Part shown: positions 12,491-24,424 of the stretch, one piece after another
Layout: each line of letters opens with the position of its first letter
Position numbering within the stretch: the stretch's first letter is position 1
Assembly: GCF_016086655.4 (NCBI RefSeq)
Contig: NC_052136.2
Location: 50,832,492-50,896,491, forward strand
Reading direction: 5' to 3'
DNA length: 64,000 nt
Source of the DNA: Lepeophtheirus salmonis
Lineage: Eukaryota; Arthropoda; Copepoda; Siphonostomatoida; Caligidae
Position numbers and translations under genes: made by a program
Notes under the pieces: model-generated
Seen by the model: the letters and a program-made list of their open reading frames with translations, nothing else
What the model was told of the DNA's origin: nothing
Database searches by the model: none

Positions 12491-13839
12491 TAAAAAAAAT
12501 AAAGTTTCTTTTGAATTTATTTATCAATTAAATTTTCCAAATTTGATGATATTCTTTACTTTTAAATTTACAAAAAAGTGTTGCTTTTTGGATGGGGGAG
12601 CTTATATAATTAATCTTATTTTTCCAAAAAACAAATCCCATTAAAGAAATAGGTAAGATATATTTTCTATTTGTTAGTTTGCTCATAAAATACTGCGTCA
12701 ATCTTAAGTATTTTGATATTTATATGTATATACAATTGTCTTAGGGTACAATGAAACTTTGAAATATTATTGATCATACTTTTAAAATCCTATTGAAAAA
12801 TATTGCTTAGGAATTTTTATTTCTAGATTAGCATTGGATGAATATGTAGTACCCAATATTTTTCTATTGATTATAGAAAATAATTATTTTGGTTTTCTTC
12901 ATCAATCATAATTTAAAAGGTTAAAGTATCATCTGTTCTTGTATTTACATGTAAATATATGCATTTGTTGTACCCAAATCATTATCAACACATACATCAA
13001 TGTTGATAATAAGAATATTGCTCGAAGAGAAATTATCTGGCATCTACTAATTGTTTAAAATTTTTTGATCCTTAATGTATGTGTGGAGAGTAGAGTAACG
13101 TATTAAAAAAATACAAAAACTTCCATGTTGCCGGTAAATTAGTTTTTTTTTTTTTTGTATACACGATAAGAATAGGAGCCACAAGTTTTTGAATATTTCT
13201 TATAATTTGATAAAAAAATATTTCATCTCATAATTATTGTTACAAACAATATCTCACACGTTAAAGACATATTTATCATTACTTTATTAATAGAGTTTAT
13301 AACGTATATAATTAATTGTCATATTTTGAGTATTTAATTTGATCTCTAAAGATTCTTTATTATCTGATAACCTAGTGTATATTTTTTTTACAAACATATA
13401 GAAAAAATAAAAATGACAGGCTCAATAATGGAGAGTGTTGAATTCGTATAAGTTTTATGATTTGATAATGAAGTATACTCAGTATAACGTAATGATCTAC
13501 GCTGTCCATAATTTTAATCAAACTTTCTAAAGCTTATCTACTGAGTAATTTTTTAATGCTTCGAAAATAAATGTTCATACACTCTTCGGAACTGGTACTT
13601 TAGTAGTAAATTGTATCATAATCATGTACTAGATTAAAAAAAAAAAATTAATTTTAAAGTTTGAATAGAATAAAACTTATAAAAATATGATGAAGTGACG
13701 TAGCTCTTGTTGAGGGATAAACTGTTCTGATAAACTCACTGTAAGTACCTTTGATTACCGATCGTTCCTCTAGAATGAAATAAAAATCATTTATTTGGAA
13801 TTTAAAGAAAGTTCTTAAGTCAAATGGAGTAGTTTTAAA
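12491..13839. other. AT-rich stretch without a gene
   Basis: No gene or element is seen. The minus-strand frame 13654-13917 overlaps the start of the dispersed repeat B copy and has no domain. Confidence 0.55.
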
Positions 13840-14239
13840 TTCATAATCAGCTATGTCATTCGGTAGCATTTTGGCCATGTTAAAAAAAAAGAAACCGAGT
13901 TTCATCATAGTAACCATGGCAATTAAAATTATGAGTTGGAGAAGAGTAGCTTAGCTGCCATGAGGTTTCATCATATCAGACACCACCAAAGGAGACAGAA
14001 ATAAACGATGACATAGGCATGAATTACGACTATGTCTATACTCCGACTCCTTGAAATCTCCGACAAATCTTCAAGGCTACTTTTCGTCATTTATGAGCAC
14101 ACAAAAATGTTAAATCAGATTTTGAATTAAATAATAATAACAACAGCTTAGGAAATTAAAATTATTCTTTAAATTACCAACTGCAAAAAAATGAGCGAAC
14201 TAAAAAATACAGCTGATTTTTATGACTGACTTTAATGTT
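13840..14239. repeat. Dispersed repeat B, copy 1
   Basis: Shares ordered blocks with 38950-39375 and 54680-54860: aaagaaaccga, a gtaacc block, gagyagcttagctgycat, ggtttcat/cgtttcat, then aaatcctcaagg-like text, tatgagmacacaaaaatgtt and aattaccaa. No open frame or terminal repeat is seen, and the class is unknown. Its 3' side adjoins the SINE-tail-like segment at 14240-14292. Confidence 0.6.
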
Positions 14240-14292
14240 GACTTACTCTTAATCTGTGTAACTCCATCTATCCAGTTAAAGGAACATTAAAA
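14240..14292 (+). repeat. SINE 3'-tail fragment
   Basis: The sequence tcttaatctgtgtaactcc, then atctatcc and agttaaaggaacattaaaa matches the 3' end of the tRNA-derived SINE copies at 25385-25622, 40785-41007 and 49311-49448. Only the tail is present here. Confidence 0.6.
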
Positions 14293-14639
14293 ATCAATAC
14301 TTCTCGCACCGTCATTAATTTATTTCGTAATATGTATAGTCTATTTTTACAAATTTTATGTTCATTTCACTAAAATAGCTTTAAATCAATTTTTAAAATC
14401 CAAAATATGTATATACTTTCGATCTAGTATATAAGGAAACCACATCATGTTATCACAACATTTCATCTTTTTTGCCCATATATTTTCGCATTTTTTGTCA
14501 TTTTGATGTTTGCAAAATATATGTATTCCTAAATAGGTGTCCAATTACAAACAAATAATACATATTTATAAAGTAGATAATATTTTGTTTTGATATTTGA
14601 CTCTAAGCTTGACTTTTAATATGTATTAATAAAAAAATG

Positions 14640-14980
14640 TATTGTATTTCATCTTGTCGGACTTTTGGCCGGATCTGAATCTCATGTATTTGTTTGCTTG
14701 TACACAATCGAACGACAAACCCCTTACAATACCAAAGACGACCTTATCGGCCAACTTATCGATCAAGAAGAACCCCAAGGGACGAATTGGCGAAGGCCTC
14801 CTCCCGCTTTCGGGCTCGTATAGAGACTGCAATTGAGGTTGAAGGTGATTTTATTATATAAAATAAAACATAATTTATTAAGATTTTAGAATCTAGTTTT
14901 ATTTTTTTAATTTGATAACTGGTAGGAGAGAAAATTGTATTTGAAAAAAAAAATCAGGCATAGATAGCTTGCACACCCTG
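14640..14980 (+). pseudogene. Mariner transposase C-terminal relic with right end
   Basis: The third catalytic block of mariner is recognisable as SDFWPDLNLMYLF (degenerate from the WPP.SPDLNPLDY pattern). Across a frameshift the C-terminus RFRARIETAIEVEGDFI follows. The right terminus, read inverted, begins CAGGGTGTGCAAGCTATC and is followed by TA at 14981-14982. The element at 51870-52302 has a matching end and the same C-terminal code, so the two belong to one subfamily. The 5' part of this copy is missing. Confidence 0.75.
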
Positions 14981-14982
14981 TA

Positions 14983-16396
14983 TACTAAAAAATCACCGTA
15001 TTACTTTCCTCTTTCCAAATGTAATCTAAGAATGTTGAAATGTTTGATTATTATACTAATCAAACCAAAGGATGTTTTGATGAAACTTTCCAAAAATGAC
15101 AAGTCCTTTAAAAAAACTTTCCTTTTCTGGCTTTTGAATTCAAATAAAACTTACTTCAACCTTTCTTTCATTATAATATGTATGTATGTGGAATGAATAC
15201 CGTAGCACTTATTAATGGTTTTAATAAAAAGCAAAAGAAATTTTTTGATATATAGAAAACTTTTAAAATACAAATATTTATATATAAACATATGTTTTTA
15301 TAGAACTTTTATGAGCAAAACTTTACTTGAATTCATAATTATATTATGAATTTTTTTGTTACAAAAATTATAAACTTTTCTTTGTGTATTTATTGAATGT
15401 CTGTATAAGCTTAAAAGTTGGTTAAATTTGAGCAAAGAGAGTAAATAAATTAATAAAAGTTTCATTGGACGGTATGATTATTCTATGTAGAGCCAAAAAA
15501 AAAAAGTAATCATAATTCGGATATTTTCATAACTTTCAGTGTTTTACTATTTTATTATAATAGTCTGAATTTATAGTAATTAGGCAGTAACCTAATATGT
15601 TTTCAAATAATCATACTTTTCAAATAGTTTTAGTTTGAAACGATCACAAAATACCTATAAATATATATAGTAAAAAAAGTATGTAATAAAAATCATTTTT
15701 GAACGAGTTAGTACAAGATGGCTCACGAAAAATCCTATATTTATAAATAAAAAAACGATTATAAAGATTGATTGGGAATGTGATGATTATATATTCTCGA
15801 AAATGAGAAAAAAAATCAAAATTATATACAGAATTGTCCAAATTGGTCGATTAAGCAATTATATACATTTTTTATACAATCAGAAATATTATTTTACAAA
15901 TATTGCGTTGAATCGTTATTACCAATACATTTATTAACAGTTATCAACAAATTCAAAGGAAAATATTAGAAATAATGACTGAATAACCTGTGACATTGTG
16001 GTATTTTTTTACATAACTAATATTTTGGATCTGTATTTGATTAAATATTAACAAATGTTTCTTTTTTTAGAAAAACAGTGAGTAATTTGCAATTGCTTGA
16101 ATATAAATTTGTCTCATTTAAAAAATAAATATAAATATTCATTTTTTTTTTTACAAAATAAACTAAGTTTTTTTTTTTTTTAATTATAAAAACTAAAAAT
16201 GGTATTAACTAATGAAAAATTGACATTATGACGACACAAACCGCGTAATCCATTGAAATCTTAACACTTACTAATTCAATAATTAATGTAGGTTAAGTAA
16301 TGGATATTAATTCATATTTCGATTTATTGAAGAATACCTAATTAGTTAAAAAACAAAATAAATTTGAGATCTCTCGCTCACGTACAAGTCGAGAAA
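14983..16396. other. AT-rich stretch without a gene
   Basis: Short frames at 14969-15196 and 15644-15841 have no domain and are composed of the local AT-rich text. Nothing else is seen. Confidence 0.55.
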
Positions 16397-16575
16397 ATGA
16401 AATTTGAACGTGATCGACGAATTTCCATTCGTGCAATTCAAGTATTTGGGCGACTCCAAGCCCACCGTCTACGCCGTCAGCGAGTCCAAAACTTTGGAAA
16501 TTAAGAAGGAATTTGCCAAAAAGGGCAAACTAGACCCCAAGGAGTTAGTGAAAACAGACCAAATGATAAATTGAC
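16397..16575 (+). pseudogene. Probable mariner N-terminal fragment
   Basis: A GC-rich island of about 180 bases in AT-rich DNA. One frame opens MKFERDRRISIRAIQVFG. A shifted frame then reads DSKPTVYAVSESKTLE and KKGKLDPKELVKT. This matches the layout of a mariner helix-turn-helix (STVY.V followed by a basic linker). No terminal repeat or downstream domain is present. It could be another HTH transposase, so the assignment is tentative. Confidence 0.45.
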
Positions 16576-18273
16576 AAAAAATTATGCCGATTTTTTGTCT
16601 ATTAGCTTTAACAGTTATGTGGTGAAGATCTAACTTCATAAATGGTTGATTAAAAAAAAAAATAGTTTAAAAAACACCAATTTAATTTATGTAATTTTTT
16701 AATTAACTTTTTATGTTTTGTATGTTAGAAAAGAAAATAACTTTTTAAAGGAGAAATCTGAATAAGCAAGTAACATTTTGAATAAACATTTATAGAGAAT
16801 ATAGTATGCATGTATTCAAACTTATATACTTTTGTATACATTTTTCTACACAAATAAATATATGGCACGAAAATGCTAATTTTTTATGGGAGGAATATTA
16901 AATTAAATTAAAAGTATATTCAATGATTTTCCGGTGAATGTGTTATTGAAATAGTTTTAATTGTTACAGCATCATCTAAAAAAAAGAAAGTAAGCACCCT
17001 TTGTGAATTTCAATAAATATAGTAACATATTTATAAGTAAAAATACTTGGACGTATATATTTTCCCTTTAATATTAACAAGACTTTATTTTTCTGTCCAA
17101 ACACGTACGAAATTATGTGTCAATGGTGTCATTTGACATTTGAGTAATTCTATTTTTAAATATATCAATATTAATATTTCCTGTTAACAATCGATGCATA
17201 CATACAATAAAAATTGGTTGAGTCGTAATTTATCTTTTTGATTACAAAATAATCAAAATCATAAATATTTTTGTCGTTGAAATGATATAAAATATAAAGA
17301 ATACGAATTCTACTGCTTCAATTTGATCTATCAATTATTTATCTTGTTTTTAAATTCATGATTTAATTAGTTTATTCGATTAAGCAAGTAAAATCGGAAT
17401 GTGGCATGAAAATATTTAGTATTTCTACAGATTAGATTAAAAATATTTTTATTTATCTGCTTTTTGATTTTATATATCATACAAAAAAATTTTAACAAGG
17501 TAAATACCTTAAATTTAGCATTCATAAAATCAATAGTTCTACATATAATCTATCAAAAAATGTTAGTTATATTCACAGCTGTTTTAAGGGTTTTTTTGCA
17601 TTTATTCTTATAAAAAATATTATTGATATATTAATTTCACCTCTTTCATTCACTATTTTTATCCATAAAATGACAATTTTAGTCTTCATTTTATAATAAG
17701 ATATACATTTTCCGTAAAAAATAGATTTTTTTTTAATTGCGTAAATATATATTTTAAATGATGAGGAAAATTGCTACTTTAAAATTTGCTCAAACGTCTT
17801 TAATCTTGCTTCTAATTAGACTCATAAAAAGAATAAAAGACCATTAGTTATATGTAATATGTAACAACAGGAAACTTAGTCCCCTAGTCATAAAGTTTAA
17901 TGATATTTATGTTTTAATGTATTTTAGTATTTTTGAAGAAATAATTCCCAGATATTTAACATTTCCTGCTTCGCAAAGTAGTTCAAATCCTACATTGTTA
18001 TATTGGGGAAGTTTTAATATTAAGAATATGTTAAAAAATCCCCTACCCCCCAAAAAAATATCAGTTAAAGAAAATGAATATTTACCTTAAAAATGTTTAT
18101 TTTTAAATATATTAGCCTATTCAATTTTAAAACATAAGAAATAAAATTACACTCCAAACAAATTTAAAATAATAAATAACAATGTTTACACCTTTTAGAA
18201 GTTTTAATTGCTTGAAATTAGCATATTTTACTAACTTTATAAGATATATAACTAAAACAGCCTGAGCTAAACA
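16576..18273. other. AT-rich stretch without a gene
   Basis: No gene or repeat boundary is seen up to the left LTR of the BEL/Pao element. Confidence 0.6.
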
Positions 18274-18816
18274 TATTTATTAACAATACTGATAAAAATG
18301 AAATATTAAGTGATATTCCAAAGTTTTGTGAATAGTTTTATTTTATAGTATTCTGGATAAGTTTATTTAAAGTAAAATACCTAATTATTATATTTTTTGT
18401 ATAAAGGATGGTAACTAACAATTTTATTTTCAAATAGTAGATTTCTTAAGAAGATATGTTTTTAAGCAATTCTCACTGTGTAAATAGCCGTGGCTAACTT
18501 TTTGCCCCAAAAACTTTTCGAGATCAAAAATTGTCAAATCTTATTTTTTCTAATTGTATGTATTAGAGATAGTGTATTGGAATTATGTATGATTGGACTC
18601 TTCAAGGAGAGTTGCGTTGTTAATTTATTAATTGTTTTGTGCTGAATGGTTTTTTACAATCATGCTACCTTTTTATTTATTTGAAGTTGTCCTTTCTTTC
18701 TCTCTCTTTTTATTGTCTTGTGTTAATAAATACCTTGTAGTGAATACACGTGTTTTTCAATTGTGAAAATAGGTTAGCCCAGCCACAAATTGGGAAGACT
18801 GCATTGAGTTCTTACA
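18274..18816 (+). repeat. Left LTR of BEL/Pao element
   Basis: Aligns end to end with 23879-24424 with roughly two dozen substitutions or small indels by eye. It starts TATTTATTAACA (TG in the right copy) and ends TTCTTACA. A CT-rich block near 18700 and AATAAATACC near 18725 could serve transcription and polyadenylation. Confidence 0.92.
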
Positions 18817-18818
18817 TA

Positions 18819-18836
18819 TGGTCCTTCCAGCCGGAT
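18819..18836 (+). other. Primer-binding site
   Basis: TGGTCCTTCCAGCCGGAT starts two bases after the left LTR. TGG complements the CCA end of a tRNA, as expected for a minus-strand primer. Which tRNA is used would need comparison with host tRNA sequences. Confidence 0.7.
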
Positions 18837-18872
18837 ATCATTGGGATATTCTCTTTATTATAAATTTGTAAA

Positions 18873-19925
18873 ATGCTGCCAAAAGTTAGGCTTCAAATTT
18901 CTATAGGAACTCTGAAAGGGTTCAAACAGAGTTTCAAAACGTCCATTGGGGATTTATACAATGAAACTGATGTTGAAAACGTCAATTATTTAAGTTTAAA
19001 AGATTGTGAAAAATGTATTTTGGAAGAATTTGACAATTTGATGGATATATATGTATGCTTCAGTTTATTCGTCTGGGGATGAAAATGGTTATTTTGAGTT
19101 TTTTGAGGAACAAAATAGTATTCAAAGGAAATTTTGTGAAGTTATTAAAGCATGTAACTTAGCTTTATGTAAAATTGAAGATAATAATGTCAAATTGAAG
19201 TCTTAGAATTGCGTTGGGCAACAGTTAAACAAAAAAGTTTACCTTATATTCCGAAGAAAGAATTCCCTAAATTTTTTGGAGATTTAGTTAAGTTTGGAAT
19301 GACACATCCCTGTTCTATTATAGATCACAAGAATTAAAAACAATAATCAAGTTAATTTACTTAAGACCTTGTTTAAAGGGCGCGGCCTTGGACAAGATAT
19401 CTGCGCTTTCAATCTCTGACGAAAGTTATGAAGACTCTATAAAAATATTGGTAGATTCGTATGCCAATGGACGCTCTGTAGTTTCAAAATTGGTTAATAA
19501 AATACTGGATTTGCCATCTGTCCAGGATTATGCCAATGACGTTTTTCAATTTCATGATGATATATTAAATTTAAAACGAGCCTAAGAGAAAAATGGTGTT
19601 GATCTAGACGAATCTGACACCTGTCAGTTTGTAATGGCTATCTTAGAAAACAAAGTTTCTTGGGATGCTTTGTGATGGTTGGGTAAAGCATGCAAATGGT
19701 CATAAAAAAAAGGATGTAAATATTTCTTAATTTTTGGGGCACATTTTGATTCCTACTAAGGTAGCTGAATCCCGTAACTTTACTCGTACGGATAAGACTG
19801 TAACAGGATCACGCAATTTCTCAAATGTGGTCGTGAAATTGAAAAATGTAGGCCAAAATTGTAATTATGCAGGGCATGCATTATACCAATGCCCAATTTT
19901 CTTGAATAAAAGGGCTTCGAATTGA
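18873..19925 (+). pseudogene. BEL/Pao gag relic with zinc knuckle
   Basis: The capsid-like polyprotein part of a BEL/Pao element, broken by frameshifts. It opens MLPKVRLQISIGTLKGF at 18873. A middle block is WATVKQKSLPYIPKKEFPKF, and 19388-19585 reads LSISDESYEDSIKIL and then LVNKILDLPSVQDYAND, the pattern of the conserved gag domain of this superfamily (DUF1759-like). Near 19851-19892 a CCHC knuckle survives as CNYAGHALYQC, but the first Cys position is Gly (GGC instead of the expected TGC or TGT). At least four reading-frame breaks separate these blocks. Confidence 0.85.
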
Positions 19926-20139
19926 AAAGTTCGGGTGAGATCATTTTGAGTACGTTGTAATTGTATGAGGAGAGGGCATAACGCAAAAAAACTGCTTATT
20001 CAAAGGTATACGCGTGACTTGTGATAGAAGGCATCATTCCCTCCTTTAGAAAGATAATTCAGTATCCAAGAAAAGTGAAATCAACCTGGGCCACAAGGGT
20101 ACTGCACGATCAACTTTATTGATGAAAACATGCACTGAG

Positions 20140-20560
20140 AGCGTCTTTAAAAGATTCCGGGTCTCAAATTAACTTTACTACTAGACTCGTCTGATCATAA
20201 GGGCTAAATGGATTAAAGACATCGATGTCAATTAGTGGAGTAACTAATATGATAGCGAAATTAAAAATTATTATGTACATGGATCGCAAATAGGTATAAA
20301 GGCTTATGAAGTTAATAAGATATCTGACTATGGACTCGCGGTGCCTAGAATTGTCATTGAATACCCTTATCCTCATAATCTAAACCTTGCGGACCGTATA
20401 AATCCACATGGAAAGATAAATATTTTCATTGGGCCGGATATGATGTCACGATTTCTTACTTCTGCTCTTGCAATATTTGGAGAATCAAATGAACCCTTCA
20501 CCAAACATACTAGATTTGGATGGGTAATATGTGGTGACATACAATGTGATCAGTAAATAG
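20140..20560 (+). pseudogene. BEL/Pao aspartic protease relic
   Basis: The active-site signature LKDSGSQINF is readable with its Asp codon at 20153. After stops, 20341-20556 continues with the protease C-terminal region: ADRINPHGKINIFIGPDMM and HTRFGWVICG, which match the BEL/Pao pattern of IDILIG-D followed by T.FGWI..G. The two halves are in different frames. In an active element this enzyme cuts the gag-pol polyprotein. Confidence 0.85.
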
Positions 20561-20624
20561 CAGGAAATTTGTTTCCCATGTCTCAGGTTTTGATTAATGT
20601 TGTGATATTTCAAAATTCTGGCAG

Positions 20625-22160
20625 TTGGAAGAAAAAGGCCTTACTTCAAAAAGTCCATTATCGAATGAAGAACAATGTACTAAAAGTATATTTGAGTCTA
20701 GTGTTAGAAGACTTGAAAATAGCGCTATAGGGGCTCCTATTCCATTAAAGAAAAGTGCACTATCAATTGGAAATACAAGAAATGTTGTCTTAAAATGGTT
20801 TAATTCTTTGGAAGTTAAATTTAGGAATAATCCTAGCTATAAAGATGATTATTTGCAAGTAATGGAGAATGCGTTTCAGGATTGATATGCGGAGTTGGTG
20901 CCAGTTGAAGAACTTAAATTGGCGGATACGTCCAAAGATAACTACAAGCATCATCATGTAGTATTGAAAGAAAGTTCAACGTCTACGAGGTTGCGAATTG
21001 TATTCGATGGGTCAGAGACAAGAACTCTCTGAACTTTTCCTTGATGGTAGCTCCTAAACTTCAATACAATCATATAGATATTTTATACTGTTGGGGTTTT
21101 ATAATATTGCTCTGGCTGCTGACATTTCGAAAATGTACAGTAGAGTTTGTGTTCGTGTGGATCAGAGGAATCTCTTGCGATTTTTTTTGGAGAGAAGGAT
21201 AAAACGGTGATCTCAAAGAATACAGACATACGCGCAAAGTTTTTGGAGCATCTAGTGCTGCACATTCCTCTATTGCAGCAGTTCAGTGGAACGCCAATAA
21301 TTTGTCTGAACAATTTCCTCATGCCTCCACAGTCACCATCGAGGACATATATGTCGACGACCTTCTTACAGTAGTAAATAATCAAAGGGAGGCTGAGGAA
21401 CTTGTTGATGATTTAATTATATTAAATGAACTTGGCGGTTTCCCATTAAGGAAATGGCAGATCAATTGTGCAAAGACGTTGTCTCATTTTGATGAGTCTT
21501 TTGTAGAATATGGACATACATCTTTTGCTCTGAAGGAGACACGAACTCTCGGATATGTTTGGGATCCGAAGAATAATAAGATTGAATTGGATGTTAGAAT
21601 TAATGAAAAGATACTGAGTCAACTAAACGAAATCTGTTGGCCGAGTCATCTCAATATTTTGACCCTCAAGGTCGTTACTCGCCCGTACTAATTATAGCTA
21701 AGATTCTTCTACAGAGACTTGGAAAAAAAAGTGGATTGGATTATCCTTTGCCTGAGAAAATTGGAAAGGAATGGAATGCAAGGAGGAATCAGTTACATGA
21801 ACTAAATGAAATATCATTTTCTAGGTGTGTTGTTGATGGTTTAGGGGATGATTCGTCTATTGAATTGTGTATATTTTGTGATGCCTCTCAGAAGGGATGG
21901 GTTGCTGTGTTTTATTTACGTATTGTAAGAGAAGATGGGTCAGTATTTATAAATTTTTTAACAAGCAGAACAAGGCTGAAACCTTTAAAAGTTATGTCTA
22001 ATCCACGAATGTAATTAGAAGCTGCTGACATAGCTTCAAAATTGATTTTTCTTTTTGGGTCTATCACTCCCTTACAATTAAACTCTGTACGCACTTGGAT
22101 GGACTCGGTGATAGTTTTGCGTTGGATTAAATCGGGCCCTTCTCGATGAAAGACCTACAT
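20625..22160 (+). pseudogene. BEL/Pao reverse transcriptase and RNase H relic
   Basis: Block 20625-20885 (LSNEEQCTKSIFESSVRR, and LKWFNSLEVKFRNNPSYKDD) is the BEL/Pao region just before the polymerase. Polymerase motifs follow: STSTRLRIVFDGS, ALAADISKMYSRVCV (catalytic Asp motif A), and YVDDLLTVV at 21350-21361 (motif C). Downstream, CIFCDASQKGWVAVF near 21870 is the RNase H start, and TWMDSVIVLRWIK then ANRV near 22100-22170 closes it. Stops and shifts separate these blocks. Motif A and C aspartates are intact although the gene is dead. Confidence 0.92.
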
Positions 22161-22689
22161 TGCTAATAGGGTTTAAAATAATGGGGAGAACATTAACCCA
22201 AACTGTTGGAAACATGTTTCTGGACATGAAAATCCAGCGGGTATTGCAAGTCGAGGTGTACTACACAAAGAATTTCTAAGATCCAAGATTTGGATTAAGG
22301 GACCCAGGTGGTTATCACTACCTTCACATAAATGGGAGATTTCTCAAGGGGTGGTGAATCAGGATAACAAGATTGAATTGGACAGAGAGGAAAAGAAGGT
22401 GCCGTTAAATAATGTTCTAAAGAATGAACCGTATGGTCTCGATAAATTAATTAGTAGTGTTTCTAATTGGAATAAAATGGTGAGATACACTGCTTGGATT
22501 AGACGTTTTATTTTTTGGTTAAAAGGAAAAAGGAATATATTTAATGAAGTATTGTCTTTGGATGAAATATAACTTTCTTCTAGATGTTTGATACGTCGGG
22601 AACAGATCGGTTATATGGGAGATATTATTTAGAAGCTCCAATCAGATGAAGAATTGGATATTAAGTGATAGCTTGCTCTTTTAGGCCCT

Positions 22690-23560
22690 TATTACGATAT
22701 GGACGACTTAATAATCGAGGTTGGCGGAAGATTGGGAAATGTTGTGTTTTTATCAAATGAATAAAAACATCCTATAGTTATATTAAAATAATCATTGCAT
22801 GCATCTAGGATTCTTGCTTCGGAGTATACTCTATTATTACATGCCAGGCCGCAGTGTGTCTCGTCAATGATAAGAAGAAAATATTGGATTATTAATGGAC
22901 GCCAGTTGGCACGATGTCAATTTCGTAAATCATAACTTGCCAGAGAATATTGGTGACACCGAGGGCTCCGAAAATGGGAGAAATTCCAAATGATCCAGCC
23001 AAGATTGGCCCTCCGTTCCATATTACATCAGTACATTATGCAAGTTACCTAAAGATCCGAGTTAACAACAACAAGAATAAACTTATTTAAGGCATATATC
23101 TACCTTTTTGGAGAAATGGTTACCCGGGCTGTTCATTTGGAGATGGTTAATAGCCTTTCCACTATGGACTTCTTCTTGGCGTTGAGGCGATTTATTTGTA
23201 GAAGAGGGATTCCACATTCTATATTGTCAGAACACAGAAAAAAACCTTGTGGGTGCATCTAGAGCTATTTTCAAGCTTCTATTAAAAAATGGAGACTAGA
23301 TATTTGTTTGGTACTGAGACAATAGTTTTCGGTGGAAGTTTATACCTCCTAGAGCTCCAAATCAAGGTTGAGCTTGGGAAGCTCTTATTAAGTTCACAAA
23401 GATACACTTGAATCGTCATTTTAGACTGGCAAGTCTGAATTATGAGGAAATGGGGAGATCAATATTACAGATTGAGGCTATTATGAACAGTAGGCGCCTT
23501 ACTCCTTTATAAACAGAAGCTTAAGAGATAGCTAATACGCCCTCGATAAAATTGAAATGG
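22690..23560 (+). pseudogene. BEL/Pao integrase relic
   Basis: HARPQCVSSMIRRKYWI near 22841 fits the zinc-binding N-terminal domain. The catalytic core is readable as TRAVHLEMVNSLST, FLALRRFICRRGIPHSI, then SEHRKKP where SDNGTNF is expected, so the second catalytic Asp is lost. FIPPRAPNQG and AWEALIKF, then IEAIMNSRRLTPL, give the remaining core including the Glu. Stops and frameshifts throughout show a non-functional copy. Confidence 0.88.
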
Positions 23561-23865
23561 TGTATGCACTCCATACTAGATGAAGAAGGTCGGATGTCGT
23601 TCTTTAGAGAGGTAAGGATCGATGGAAGAGAAAATATGTATTAGATCAGCAAAGGAGATCTAAATGTAAAATTAAATCAAAAAACCTATCTGTTGGAGGC
23701 ATCGTGCTTATTTCAGGATTGATATATCGCTTCTCTTCAGAAGACAATAATGAGATCAGATAGTTTGATTAGAAGCGCTGAAGGGAGAACATCAAATGGA
23801 ATGACACTACATAGTCCTTCTAATAAACTTATACCTTTTTGTGATGAAAACAAGTAGTTTGTCAT

Positions 23866-23876
23866 GGGGGGGGGAG
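23866..23876 (+). other. Polypurine tract
   Basis: A run of nine G followed by AG sits two bases before the right LTR, the expected position of the plus-strand primer. Confidence 0.75.
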
Positions 23877-23878
23877 TA

Positions 23879-24424
23879 TGTTTATTAACAATACTGATAA
23901 AAATGAAATATTAATTGATATTCTAAAGTTTTGTGAATAGTTTTATTTTATATTATTCTGAATAAGTTTATTTAAAGTAAAATACCTAATTATTATATTT
24001 TTTGTATGAAGGATGGTAACTAACAATTTTATTTTCAAATAGTAGATTTCTTAAGAAGATATGGTTTTAAACAATTCTCACTGTGGAACTACCCGTGGCT
24101 AACTTATTGCCCCGAAAACTTTTCGAGATCAAAAATTGTAAAAATCTTATTTTTTCTAATTGTATGTATTAGAGATAGTGTATTGGAATTATGTATGATT
24201 GGACTCTTCAAGGAGAGTTGCGTTGTTAATTTATTAATTGTTTTTGTGCTCAATGTTTTTTTTACAATCATGCTACCTTTTTATTTATTTGAAGTTGTCC
24301 TTTCTTTCTCTCTCTTTTTATTGTCTTGTGTTAATAAATACCTTGTAGTGAATACACGTGTTTTTCAATTGTGAAAATAGGTTAGCCCAGCCACAAATTG
24401 GGAAGAGAGCAATGGGTTCTTACA
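23879..24424 (+). repeat. Right LTR of BEL/Pao element
   Basis: Begins TGTTTATTAACA and ends GGGTTCTTACA. It is the partner of 18274-18816 with about 4-5% difference estimated by eye. Confidence 0.92.

Larger units (their letters stand above)
18274..24424 (+). mobile_element. Decayed full-length BEL/Pao LTR retrotransposon
   Basis: Two direct repeats of 543 and 546 bp enclose ~5.06 kb that carries, in BEL/Pao order, gag with a zinc knuckle, aspartic protease, reverse transcriptase, RNase H and integrase, all in plus orientation. A primer-binding site follows the left LTR and a G-run polypurine tract precedes the right LTR. The coding region is broken by many stops and frameshifts, so the element cannot be autonomous. 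The LTRs begin TG (TA in the left copy) and end CA. The 5-bp flanks (aaaca left, gtatg right) do not match, so no target duplication is visible. BEL/Pao rather than Gypsy is inferred from the YVDD box, the domain of gag and the integrase text. Confidence 0.93.
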
